This document shows positions 16,314 through 24,275 of a DNA stretch of 64,000 nucleotides, in pieces (position 1 is the stretch's first letter; the number at the start of each line of letters is the position of its first letter). The stretch lies in NCBI GenBank assembly GCA_030697175.1, contig JAUYQR010000015.1:62001-126000 (forward strand), given 5' to 3'. This stretch comes from Paracoccaceae bacterium. GTDB taxonomy: Bacteria; Pseudomonadota; Alphaproteobacteria; Rhodobacterales; Rhodobacteraceae. Below the pieces are notes generated by a model. That model was not told the DNA's origin, did not search any database, and saw nothing but the letters and a program-made list of their open reading frames with translations. Both the position numbers and the translations under genes were made by a program.

Positions 16314-17486
16314 ATGTCAGGCGTGAGGCGGTTCATGATGCAGTATTCGGGTTTCCCCATTCGGTCGCGTGCGGCCATGGTCCTTGGTGTCAGCTTTCTG
16401 GCGCTGACGGCCTGCGTCCCGGTCGACAATCTCGATTGGGATCTGCGCAACGGCGCAGGCAACACGTCCGAGGCGGCGCGGCAGGCAACAGCGGCGGCTC
16501 CGATGCCCGATGGGAACGGCATCCTGTCCTACCCCGGCTACCAGTTGGTCAAGGCGCGGCGTGGCGACACGGTCGCAGCGGTGGCCGGGCGGCTGGGCGT
16601 GAATCCCGAGCAACTGGCACAGACCAACGCGCTGAGGGCAACCGATCCATTGCGCGAAGGCGAGCTCTTGCTGTTGCCGCAGCGCGTGGCGGCGGCGGCT
16701 CAGCCGGCGGTGATCGGTGGCACCGGCGCGGTGGACATCACCTCGATCGCGACGACGGCGCTGGACGAAGTCGGCCCCTCGGCCGTGACGCCGGTAGCCA
16801 CACCTGCGGGTGCCGAACCGCTGCGCCACCGCGTTGCGCGCGGCGAGACGGCCTTTACCATCGCGCGAACCTACAACGTATCCGCCAAGGCGCTGGCCGA
16901 CTGGAACGGGCTTGGCAGCGATCTGGCGGTTCGCGAAGGCCAGACGCTGATCATTCCGGTCACCACCGGCCCGGCCCCAGAGCTTGAGCCGGTGCCAACC
17001 CCGCCGGGCCAGGGGTCGCCCACCCCGACGCCGCCGTCAGCCACCAAACCGCTGCCAGACGAGAAACCCGAAGTGGCTGCGGCGCCTGCAAAGGCCACAC
17101 CGCCCTCACCCGACCTTGGCGCCCAGCGCAGCGATGCGACGGCGCTGGCAATGCCGGCCGCGGGCAAGATCATCCGCGGCTACGACAAGAAGAAGAACCA
17201 GGGCATCGACATTGCCGCTGCCCCCGGATCGCCGGTCAAGGCCGCTGCGGATGGCACAGTCGCTGCCATCACCAAGGATACCAACAACGTGCCGATCGTG
17301 GTGATCCGCCATGCCGACAACCTGCTCACGGTTTACGCCGGGGTTGACGCGCTCAAGGTGAAGAAGGGCGACAAGGTCAAGCGCGGGCAGTCAATTGCCG
17401 TGATCCGTCAGGGCGACCCGGCCTTCCTTCACTTCGAGGTCAGGAGGGGCGTCGACAGCCTTGATCCGATGACGTTCCTGCAGTGA
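16314..17486 (+). CDS. NlpD-like lipoprotein with two LysM domains and degenerate M23 domain
   Basis: A 390-residue envelope lipoprotein. The signal peptide ends in lipobox LTAC (about residues 31-34). Two LysM peptidoglycan-binding domains follow (about 73-118, VKARRGDTVAAVAGRLGV; and about 168-213, HRVARGETAFTIARTYNVS), then a Pro-rich linker and a C-terminal M23/LytM domain (about 285-390). The zinc site is incomplete: the usual HxGxD reads NQGID, as in E. coli NlpD, and only FLHFEVR remains at the second site. It is therefore more likely an activator of N-acetylmuramyl amidases in septum splitting than a peptidase. It closes the surE-pcm cluster. Confidence 0.9.
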   Translation: MSGVRRFMMQYSGFPIRSRAAMVLGVSFLALTACVPVDNLDWDLRNGAGNTSEAARQATAAAPMPDGNGILSYPGYQLVKARRGDTVAAVAGRLGVNPEQLAQTNALRATDPLREGELLLLPQRVAAAAQPAVIGGTGAVDITSIATTALDEVGPSAVTPVATPAGAEPLRHRVARGETAFTIARTYNVSAKALADWNGLGSDLAVREGQTLIIPVTTGPAPELEPVPTPPGQGSPTPTPPSATKPLPDEKPEVAAAPAKATPPSPDLGAQRSDATALAMPAAGKIIRGYDKKKNQGIDIAAAPGSPVKAAADGTVAAITKDTNNVPIVVIRHADNLLTVYAGVDALKVKKGDKVKRGQSIAVIRQGDPAFLHFEVRRGVDSLDPMTFLQ

Positions 17487-17493
17487 CGCAGGG

Positions 17494-18768
17494 TCAGCCG
17501 TCGATCCGGCTGACCAGAACCTTGTCGATCCGGCGGCCGTCAAGGTCGATCACTTCAAACCGGTAGCCACCTGCGTCGGTCAGGTCGCCCAGTTCGGGCA
17601 TCCGGCCAAGCTGGTGCAGCACGATGCCTGCGACGGTATCGTAATCGCCCGCCAGATCGCGCGACAGGCCAAGCCGGTCGCAGAACTCGTCGGCGGGCAT
17701 CCAGCCGGCGACCAGAAGGCTGCGGTCGGCGCGTTCGACGATGGCCGGTTCGCCCGCCTCGGAGGACGCTTCGGCACCGGTGATCGCATCAAGGATGTCA
17801 CCCGAGGTGATGATGCCTTCGAAGTGGCCGTATTCGTCATAGACCAGCGCGATGTGATGTTCGGTGGCCTGCACGATTTCCAGCACGTCCAGCGCATCGG
17901 CGCGGTCGCTGACCACCGGCACCTCGCGCATCAGGGATTTCAGGTCCAGCGTCTCGCGGCGCGAGACGACCTGAAACGCATCGGCCAGAAGCACGATGCC
18001 CACCACATCGCCCGCAGCATCGGCGACCGGCATCCGGGGCCGGGCGATGCGGCGGATGGCGGCAACGGCTTCGGCACCGGTCGCTTCAAGCGGCAGCATG
18101 TCAACCTCGTGCCGGGGCGTCATCAGGGCGCGGGCGGTGCGGTCGCCAAGGCGCATGACGCCGGCCATCATCTCGCGCTCTTCCTCCTCCAGCACGCCGC
18201 CTTCGGCTGCTTCGGTCAGCAGGACGTGGACTTCTTCTTCGGTGACCTTCGACGAACCGGCCCCGCGCGCACCAATAAGCCAGAGAATCGCCTTGCCTGA
18301 CCGGTCAAGGAACCAGACCACCGGGGCGGAGACGATGGAAAGCACGGTCATCGCCGGGGCAACGCGGATTGCCACCGCCTCGGGGTTGCGCAGCGCAAGT
18401 TGTTTCGGAACCAGTTCGCCAACAATCAGCGAGACATAGGTGATCGCCAGCACGACTCCACCAACGCCAAGGGTCGCGGCCCATTCGGCGTCCATGCCCT
18501 TCGCGATCAGCCAGGTTTGCAAGCGAAGCCCAAGCGTGGCACCCGACAACGCGCCAGACAGGACCCCGACCATCGTGATGCCGATCTGCACAGTGGACAG
18601 GAACCGACCGGGATGCTCGGCAAGCCGCAGCGCCATTGCGGCGCCACGGCTGCGCTCCTCCAGCGGTTTCAGGCGGCCGGGGCGGGCCGAGACGATCGCA
18701 AGTTCCGACATGGCAAGAACGCCATTCAGCACGATCAACGCAAGGAGCAGCAAGATTTCGTAGATCAT
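17494..18768 (-). CDS. CNNM/CorC-type membrane protein with CBS domains (hemolysin family)
   Basis: A 424-residue protein. The N-terminal CNNM/DUF21 domain (about residues 1-180) has about four helices and starts MIYEILLLLALIVLNGVLAM with the SELAIVSARPGRL signature. Two CBS domains follow (about 200-330, MTPRHEVDMLPLE and EYGHFEGIITSGDILDAITG), then a CorC/HlyC C-terminal domain (about 345-424). Such proteins are linked to magnesium/cobalt efflux; the hemolysin name is historical. It is convergent with nlpD, with only 7 bp between stops, and lies 95 bp downstream of the DUF815 ATPase. Confidence 0.9.
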   Translation of the reverse strand: MIYEILLLLALIVLNGVLAMSELAIVSARPGRLKPLEERSRGAAMALRLAEHPGRFLSTVQIGITMVGVLSGALSGATLGLRLQTWLIAKGMDAEWAATLGVGGVVLAITYVSLIVGELVPKQLALRNPEAVAIRVAPAMTVLSIVSAPVVWFLDRSGKAILWLIGARGAGSSKVTEEEVHVLLTEAAEGGVLEEEEREMMAGVMRLGDRTARALMTPRHEVDMLPLEATGAEAVAAIRRIARPRMPVADAAGDVVGIVLLADAFQVVSRRETLDLKSLMREVPVVSDRADALDVLEIVQATEHHIALVYDEYGHFEGIITSGDILDAITGAEASSEAGEPAIVERADRSLLVAGWMPADEFCDRLGLSRDLAGDYDTVAGIVLHQLGRMPELGDLTDAGGYRFEVIDLDGRRIDKVLVSRIDG

Positions 18769-18863
18769 GCGAAAGCCCTAGACCATCGACTGTCCGGTTG
18801 CAAACCCCGCGCCGACGCTGGCCGTTTGCAAGGGCACCGCGGCATCAGCGCGGATGTTCCCGC

Positions 18864-19700
18864 TCACTCCAGGCGGACACCTTCGCGGGCCGCAAGGTCG
18901 CAGAAGAACTGCCACGCCACCCGGCCAGAACGAGAGCCGCGCGTGGCCTGCCATTCAATCGCCTCGGCGCGGAGCCGGTCCGGGGGGACGCTGACGCCGT
19001 GAGCCAGGCAATAGCCGTCGATCATCGCAAGGTATTCGTCCTGCGTGCAGGGATGGAAGCCCAGCCAAAGGCCGAAGCGGTCGGACAGCGAGACCTTCTC
19101 CTCCACCGCCTCGCCGGGGGTGATGGCGGTGGAGCGTTCGTTTTCGATCATGTCGCGGGGCATCAGGTGGCGACGGTTCGAGGTGGCGTAAAAGAGCACG
19201 TTCTCGGGCCGGCCTTCGATGCCGCCGTCAAGCACCGCCTTCAGCGATTTGTAGTGCTGGTCATCATGGCTGAACGAAAGGTCATCGCAGAACAGGATGA
19301 AGCGGTGCGGCGCGGCGCGCAGGTGCGCCAGCAGACGCTGCACCGAAGGCAGGTCTTCGCGGCTAAGCTCGACGATCTTCAGGGGCAGGCCCTCGGCGCG
19401 AACTTGTGCGTGCACAGCCTTGACCAGGCTGGATTTTCCCATGCCGCGCGCGCCCCACAGAAGGGCGTTGTTGGCTGGCAGTCCGCGCGCGAAATGGCGC
19501 GTGTTCTCCAGCAGCGTATCGCGCGAGCGGTTGACGCCGACCAGAAGGCCGATGTCTACCCGCGCGACCTTTGCCACCGGTTCCAGCCGGTCTGGCGCGG
19601 TGTGCCAGGCGTAGGCATCGGCACCGAAATCGGGCGCGGGCATCGGCGCGGGGGCCAGACGCTCCAGCGCCGCGGCGATCCGGGCCAGCGCGTCGGTCAT
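18864..19700 (-). CDS. DUF815 family AAA-type ATP-binding protein
   Basis: A 278-residue P-loop ATPase. Walker A GARGMGKSS lies near residue 81; Walker B-like RFILFCDDLSF near 130; and the DUF815 segment YATSNRRHLMPRDMIENE near 170. The function is unknown; proteins of this family are predicted AAA+ ATPases. The start is ATG 19700, which overlaps the tatC stop as ATGA; 17 residues upstream in frame are antisense noise inside tatC. The tight coupling to tatC recurs in Rhodobacteraceae as I recall, which hints at a link to Tat or envelope function, unproven. Confidence 0.9.
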   Translation of the reverse strand: MTDALARIAAALERLAPAPMPAPDFGADAYAWHTAPDRLEPVAKVARVDIGLLVGVNRSRDTLLENTRHFARGLPANNALLWGARGMGKSSLVKAVHAQVRAEGLPLKIVELSREDLPSVQRLLAHLRAAPHRFILFCDDLSFSHDDQHYKSLKAVLDGGIEGRPENVLFYATSNRRHLMPRDMIENERSTAITPGEAVEEKVSLSDRFGLWLGFHPCTQDEYLAMIDGYCLAHGVSVPPDRLRAEAIEWQATRGSRSGRVAWQFFCDLAAREGVRLE

Positions 19701-20608
19701 GCCTTGTCGGTGCCTGCCGGAGTTTCGTCGTCGTCCTCGATATCGACCCACAGGCCTTCGGCCCGCAGTTCGGCCTCGCGCCGCTTTTCGATCCGGCGGA
19801 TCAGGAAGATCGAAACCTCATACAGCGGATAGACCGCGGCGAAGAGGATCAGCTGGCTCATGATATCGGGCGGCGTCACCAGTGCGGCGACGAACAGGAT
19901 GATGACAATGGCATAGCGCCGCATCCGCGCCAGACCAACCGAGGTGGCAAGCCCTGCCTTGCCCATCAGGGTCAGAAGAACTGGCAGCTGGAAGCAAAGC
20001 CCGAAGGCCAGGATCAGCTTCAGGCTGATGTCCAGCGTTTCGTTGACCTTGCCCTGAAAGACGATATCGATGCCCTCGGACGGCGCCGGGGCGGTCAGCG
20101 CGTCACCGGGAACCGCACCGAAACCCGGCAACAGCGCGGTCAGCACCGAGGCGCTGTCGGCGTAGCCGAGGAAGAACTGCATCGCCATCGGCGTCACGAC
20201 GAAATGTGCAAAACCGGCACCGACGATGAACAGAACCGGCGATGCAATCAGGAACGGCAGGAAAGCCTGCTTTTCGCTGCGATACAGGCCCGGCGCCACA
20301 AAGCGCCACAGCTGGTAGGCGATGACCGGAAAGCTGACCATCAGCCCGCCCACCATCGCGATATGCATCAAGGTGAAAAAGTATTCCTGCGGCGCGGTGT
20401 ACTGCATCACCGGGTTCGGGTTACCCAGCGCGCGCATCGCTCTTTCGATCGGCCGCAGCATGAAATCGAGGATCGGGTCGGCCACGATGAAGCACAGCAC
20501 CATCCCGACAAGGAACGCGGAGACTGACCAGATCAGTCGGTTGCGCAGCTCGGCCAGGTGTTCCACCAAGGGGGCAGAGCTGTCTTCGATGGTGTCGTTC
20601 GTGCTCAT
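19697..20608 (-). CDS. tatC: Sec-independent protein translocase TatC
   Basis: A 303-residue inner-membrane protein with six helices, the core twin-arginine signal receptor. The N-terminal cytoplasmic LVEHLAELRNRLIWSV (about residues 14-29) is the family signature with the key Glu. The C-terminal tail is longer than in E. coli TatC (258 residues) and is charged (IRRIEKRREAELRAEGLW, then acidic). It overlaps tatB (ATGA) upstream and the DUF815 gene downstream. Confidence 0.97.
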   Translation of the reverse strand: MSTNDTIEDSSAPLVEHLAELRNRLIWSVSAFLVGMVLCFIVADPILDFMLRPIERAMRALGNPNPVMQYTAPQEYFFTLMHIAMVGGLMVSFPVIAYQLWRFVAPGLYRSEKQAFLPFLIASPVLFIVGAGFAHFVVTPMAMQFFLGYADSASVLTALLPGFGAVPGDALTAPAPSEGIDIVFQGKVNETLDISLKLILAFGLCFQLPVLLTLMGKAGLATSVGLARMRRYAIVIILFVAALVTPPDIMSQLILFAAVYPLYEVSIFLIRRIEKRREAELRAEGLWVDIEDDDETPAGTDKA

Positions 20609-21192
20609 GTCGCGTCCCCTGCGGGCTTGTCGGCCTTCTTGCGGACCCGACCGGGCTTGTTCGGCGCGGCAGCGGCCCTGGCCACCACAGGCTCGGCTTC
20701 GCCGGCCTCAACCGCCCGCAGCTTCGCTGCCGCTTCTGCCACCACGGCCTTGCGCGCCGCCTGCTTGCGGGCCAGCTCGGCAGTAGCCGGACCCATCGCC
20801 GGGGCTGCTTCCACCTTGGCAGCTGCCGAGACGGCTGCCGGAGCCGAAGCTGCCGCTGCTGCGGGAGCCGCCGCCGCAGTTGCTGCCGCCACCGGCGGTG
20901 ACGTGGGCTTTGGCTTCAGCGGATCCCACTTCTCGAAACGGTCGGCGGCGGATTTCACCGCGTCGAGGCCAGCACCGGCCGGGTTGGTCAGCGTCCTCAA
21001 CCCGTCGGTTGCGTCCTTGACACCTGATTCCTTGGCCGCCTGCTCCATCGCACGGCTGAACTCACGTCCCATAGTGCGAAGCTTGGCCGTTACCCGGCCC
21101 AGTTCGCGGAACATGCCCGGAAGGTCCTTGGGGCCGATCACGATCAACGCGACGACCCCGACCAGCAACATCTCGGACCAACTGAAGTCCAT
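20605..21192 (-). CDS. tatB: Sec-independent protein translocase TatB
   Basis: A 195-residue single-span protein. The N-terminal helix FSWSEMLLVGVVALIVIGPKDLPG with the conserved Gly-Pro hinge is followed by an amphipathic helix (MFRELGRVTAKLRTMGREFS). A long Ala/Pro/Lys-rich tail from about residue 95 onward (AAATAAAAPAAAAASAPAAV) is low-complexity and probably unstructured. It cooperates with TatC in binding twin-arginine precursors. The stop overlaps the tatC ATG. Confidence 0.94.
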   Translation of the reverse strand: MDFSWSEMLLVGVVALIVIGPKDLPGMFRELGRVTAKLRTMGREFSRAMEQAAKESGVKDATDGLRTLTNPAGAGLDAVKSAADRFEKWDPLKPKPTSPPVAAATAAAAPAAAAASAPAAVSAAAKVEAAPAMGPATAELARKQAARKAVVAEAAAKLRAVEAGEAEPVVARAAAAPNKPGRVRKKADKPAGDAT

Positions 21193-21219
21193 CTTCCTAC
21201 TCCCGCAGGATCAGACCGA

Positions 21220-21426
21220 TCAGGCCTTGTCCTTCTCGGGGCTGACATCCTTGGCGGTCTCGGATGCGGCTTTTTCGATCTCTTCGTTGCCGTCCTTGAT
21301 GCCCTTCTTGAAGGCAGTGATGCCCTTGCCGACTTCGCCCATCATTCCGGCGATCTTGCCGCGGCCGAACAGCACGAGAAGGACGATGGCGATCAGCAAA
21401 AGCTGCATTGGTCCGGGAGCATGCAT
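21220..21426 (-). CDS. tatA: Sec-independent protein translocase TatA
   Basis: A 68-residue pore-forming subunit: MHAPGPMQLLLIAIVLLVLF is the membrane helix, FGRGK the hinge, and GMMGEVGKGITAFKKGIKD the amphipathic helix. ATG 21426 is chosen because GGAGAAG lies at ideal distance; an extension to 21468 adds non-conserved residues. It is first of tatABC, with 27 bp to tatB. Confidence 0.95.
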   Translation of the reverse strand: MHAPGPMQLLLIAIVLLVLFGRGKIAGMMGEVGKGITAFKKGIKDGNEEIEKAASETAKDVSPEKDKA

Positions 21427-21482
21427 GGGTCTTCTCCTGTAATGGCCCGCAACTGGGCGGGACTCCATCCTGATCTAGCCTC

Positions 21483-21512
21483 TCAATATGTCCGATGGGC
21501 AGCGGTGTCCAA
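21483..21512 (-). promoter_or_regulatory. Candidate tatABC promoter
   Basis: Reading the minus strand, TTGGAC (21512-21507), 18-bp spacer, TATTGA (21488-21483), about 57 bp before the tatA ATG. It is a plausible housekeeping promoter by sequence only. Confidence 0.35.
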
Positions 21513-21539
21513 GACCCAAGCGCCTTGCGCGCGGCAGTC

Positions 21540-21561
21540 TACTGACAGTATTTTGTCAGTA
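21540..21561. promoter_or_regulatory. Perfect inverted repeat, operator of the YafY-like regulator
   Basis: TACTGACA - GTATTT - TGTCAGTA: 8-bp perfect arms with a 6-bp spacer, 38 bp before the regulator ATG at 21600. Dyads of this kind with TGACA half-sites are found before YafY/DeoR-like regulators. Autoregulation is likely; effects on the divergent tatA promoter (about 30 bp away) are possible. Confidence 0.65.
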
Positions 21562-21599
21562 AGCCGGGGTAATCCTGCCCCCCACCGTCAGGACAGTGC

Positions 21600-21959
21600 A
21601 TGAAACGCGACGCCCGCCTATACGACATCGTGCAAATCCTGCGCGATGGGCGCCTGCATACGGCGGGCGAGCTTGCCGCCGCGCTGGGGGTGTCGACCCG
21701 CACGATCTGGCGCGACATGACGATGATGTCGGCAACCGGCCTGCCGGTCGAGGGCGAGCGGGGGCTTGGTTACATCCTGCGCTCGCCGCTGATGCTGCCG
21801 CCAACGATGCTGACGCCGGACGAGCTGGAGGCACTGGTCGAAGGTTTGCGGCATGTGGCCGATGGTGCCAGCCCGCGCGCTCGGGCCGCACGGAGCCTCT
21901 TGGTGAAGATCGCGACATTGCTGCCGCAGGCCGGAATCGACACCGAAAAGGTCGGCTAG
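21600..21959 (+). CDS. YafY-type HTH regulator without WYL domain
   Basis: A 119-residue protein: HTH_11 domain at residues 1-55 (DARLYDIVQILRDGRLHTAG, then LAAALGVSTRTIWRDMTMM), then the connecting LPVEGERGLGYILRSPLMLP and a helical segment to the end. The usual YafY protein is ~230 residues with a C-terminal WYL ligand domain; that domain is absent and the stop is clean. The stop TAG shares its CTAG with the stop of the opposing fbpC-like gene. It probably binds the palindrome in its own leader. Confidence 0.85.
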   Translation: MKRDARLYDIVQILRDGRLHTAGELAAALGVSTRTIWRDMTMMSATGLPVEGERGLGYILRSPLMLPPTMLTPDELEALVEGLRHVADGASPRARAARSLLVKIATLLPQAGIDTEKVG

Positions 21960-23083
21960 ACACCGAACACGAAACACCGGTCGCGGCGGATCATCAGCCA
22001 CAGATGCGTGCCGGGTTTCGGCAGGAACACACCGGGCACCGATGCGGTCAGTTTTGCGCCTTCATGGTCCATCGCGAAATCGACAAGGCTTTCACGGCCA
22101 AGATACCGGCTGCGCAGCACCGTGCCACGCGCGGGCGTGCCTTCCATCGGCGTCGGGTTCGGGCCGCGCCCCCCCCTGTCGAAGTCGATCGACAGGTGCT
22201 GCGGGCGGATCACGATCTCGACCTCGGCCCCGTCGGCGTGGCCGGGGGTGAGGAAGGCGCCAAACGGCGTATCGGTCAACGCCCCACGAGAAACCCCGCG
22301 GATCACATTGATATCGCTGAAGAACGCCGCCGCGGCCCGGTCCACCGGCGCGTTATAGACGTTGTATGGCGCGCCGCGCTGCACTATGCGGCCGGCGCGC
22401 ATCAGCGCGATCTCGTCGGCCATCCGCATCGCCTCGTCCGGTTCATGCGTCACCAAAAGCACGCCGGTGCCTTCTTCCTTCAAAAGATCCAGCGTCGTGT
22501 CGCGGATGCCGTCGCGCAGGCGGTTGTCGAGACCGGAAAACGGCTCGTCCATCAGCATCACGCGCGGGCGCGGGGCCAGGGCGCGCGCCAGCGCCACGCG
22601 CTGCTGTTCACCGCCCGACAGTTGGTGCGGGTGCTTCTGGCCGAAGCCGGTCAGGCTGACCCGCTCCAGAAGTTCGCCTACTCGCGCTGCCCTGGCGACT
22701 TTGTCTGTGCGCAGCCCGAAAGCGACGTTCTCGGCCACGGTCAAATGCGGAAACAGCGCAAAATCCTGAAACATCAGGCCGACCGACCGCGCCTCGGGCG
22801 GCAGGTGCAGGCCGGGGGCGGCCACGGTGCGACCTTCGATCACCACCTCACCGGCATCGGCATGTTCCACCCCGGCGATCATCCGCAGCGTGGTGGATTT
22901 GCCGCAGCCCGAGGGGCCAAGCAGGCACGTCACCTGCCCCGCCGCCACCTCCAGCGACACCGCGTCAACGACCTTCCGCCCACCAAACACCCGCGTCAGG
23001 CCGGTTACCTTCAGCCGCGCGGGATGCAGGGCACCGGGCTGTGCAACCGGATCGGCAGGAGAGGTGAGGGTGGGGCGGATCAT
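21956..23083 (-). CDS. ABC transporter ATP-binding protein, FbpC/PotA-like
   Basis: A 375-residue importer ATPase. Walker A LLGPSGCGKST lies near residue 58; signature LSGGEQQRVALARAL near 155; Walker B VMLMDEPFSGLD follows. A C-terminal TOBE-like regulatory region (about 255-375, EIVIRPQHLSIDFD) follows. The layout matches Fe(III), thiamine or spermidine-type uptake systems (FbpC-like most similar by motif). No permease or binding-protein gene is next to it; a 216-bp gap and an SDR gene follow upstream. So it is an orphan ATPase or its partners are elsewhere. Confidence 0.85.
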   Translation of the reverse strand: MIRPTLTSPADPVAQPGALHPARLKVTGLTRVFGGRKVVDAVSLEVAAGQVTCLLGPSGCGKSTTLRMIAGVEHADAGEVVIEGRTVAAPGLHLPPEARSVGLMFQDFALFPHLTVAENVAFGLRTDKVARAARVGELLERVSLTGFGQKHPHQLSGGEQQRVALARALAPRPRVMLMDEPFSGLDNRLRDGIRDTTLDLLKEEGTGVLLVTHEPDEAMRMADEIALMRAGRIVQRGAPYNVYNAPVDRAAAAFFSDINVIRGVSRGALTDTPFGAFLTPGHADGAEVEIVIRPQHLSIDFDRGGRGPNPTPMEGTPARGTVLRSRYLGRESLVDFAMDHEGAKLTASVPGVFLPKPGTHLWLMIRRDRCFVFGV

Positions 23084-23299
23084 ATTCCCTAGCTATTCAA
23101 TCGGAAATCCGTTGACAAGACCGGCCCGGCCAACCGTCGCCCGTTCGCGGGCAAGGCCAACGGCGCCTTGGGCTGACCACCCTCACGCGGGCACCCCGTT
23201 ATGGGCATGATCGACGCCGCAAGCGGTTTGCTCCCGAAGCTCCCCCAAGGGAGTCAAGTCGGGTCAAGATCCGACGCAGAAGCGTCCGTTCCCGCCTGG

Positions 23300-24076
23300 T
23301 CACAAGGTGGCATTCGTCGCGCCACCATCGAGAAGGATGTTCTGCCCGACGATAAAGCCCGCATGGTCGGAACACAGGAACGCACAGGCCGCCCCGAACT
23401 CGGCCGGGGTGCCATAGCGACCGGCGGGGATGGTGGCGCTGCGCTCGGCGATGGCGTCCGCCATGCTGATGCCCTTGGCCTTCACCACCGCACTGTCCAA
23501 CGCGATGGCCCGGTCGGTGGCGTGAATCCCCGGCAAAAGGTTGTTTATCGTGACCCCCTTGCCCGCAACCTGCCGCGATGTTCCCGCCACAAAGCCGGTC
23601 AATCCGGCACGGGCAGAGTTCGACAATCCCAGCACCGCTACCGGCGATTTCACCGAAACCGAGGTGATGTTGACCACCCGCCCCCACCCCTGCGCCATCA
23701 TGCCGGGCAACACCGCCTGCATCAGCGCAATCGGCGTCAGCATGTTGGCGTCGAGCGCGCGGATGAAATCGTCGCGCGCCCAGTCCGACCACATGCCCGG
23801 CGGCGGCCCCCCGGCGTTCGTCACCAGAATGTCGAACGGCCCATGTGCCAGCACCGCTGCGCGCCCCGCCTCGGTCGTGATGTCTGCGGCAACGGCCGTC
23901 ACGTTCACCTGCGCCCGCGCGCGAATTTCCGCTGCCGCCACTTCCAGCGCCTCGGCCCCGCGTGCGTTCATCACCAGATTGACGCCCGCCTCCGCCAGCG
24001 CGCCGGCACAGCCGCGCCCCAACCCCCTTGAAGACGCGCAGACCAGCGCACGCTTGCCCCTGATGCCCAGATCCAT
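23300..24076 (-). CDS. SDR-family oxidoreductase with atypical active site
   Basis: A 258-residue Rossmann-fold protein. The cofactor loop is ALVCASSRGLGRGCAGALAE (TGxxxGxG variant), with NAGGPPPGMW near residue 88. In the active-site region the Ser survives (NITSVSVKSP), but the YxxxK pair is replaced: LGLSNSARAGLTGF has Ser/Asn and Arg where Tyr and Lys are expected. This subfamily is often annotated FabG-like, yet reductase chemistry is doubtful. ATG 24076 is preceded by GGAGGGG and starts just before the beta-strand; an extension to 24154 is not supported. Confidence 0.85.
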   Translation of the reverse strand: MDLGIRGKRALVCASSRGLGRGCAGALAEAGVNLVMNARGAEALEVAAAEIRARAQVNVTAVAADITTEAGRAAVLAHGPFDILVTNAGGPPPGMWSDWARDDFIRALDANMLTPIALMQAVLPGMMAQGWGRVVNITSVSVKSPVAVLGLSNSARAGLTGFVAGTSRQVAGKGVTINNLLPGIHATDRAIALDSAVVKAKGISMADAIAERSATIPAGRYGTPAEFGAACAFLCSDHAGFIVGQNILLDGGATNATL

Positions 24077-24145
24077 CGCCACCCCTCCGCTGTGCTGGCA
24101 AAAACCTATGGCGGCCCTGCACAAAGGTCCACAGCGCGGCTTCCC

Positions 24146-24195
24146 TTTCGTCAAGTATTCGCCGGGGGCGCGGGGCGAAGCGCCCCAGCCTGTTC
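24146..24195 (+). repeat. Dispersed intergenic element, copy 2 (divergent)
   Basis: TTTCGTCAAGTATTCGCCGGG box followed by GC-rich GGGGCG - AAG - CGCCCC hairpin (about 24175-24189). It occupies the gap between the SnoaL-like and SDR genes; the rest of that 199-bp gap shows nothing else recognisable. Confidence 0.5.
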
Positions 24196-24275
24196 AGGCC
24201 GGTTGCGCACCCTTCGCCCGCAGAGGCAACCCGCGCCCCCCGCGCCCGGAAAAGCGCTGAGTCACACAGCGCGGT

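Noticed and set aside
23084-23299. TTGACA on the plus strand near 23112 as a promoter
   Set aside because: No suitable -10 box at 16-18 bp and no plus-strand gene follows. I see nothing else definite in this 216-bp gap.
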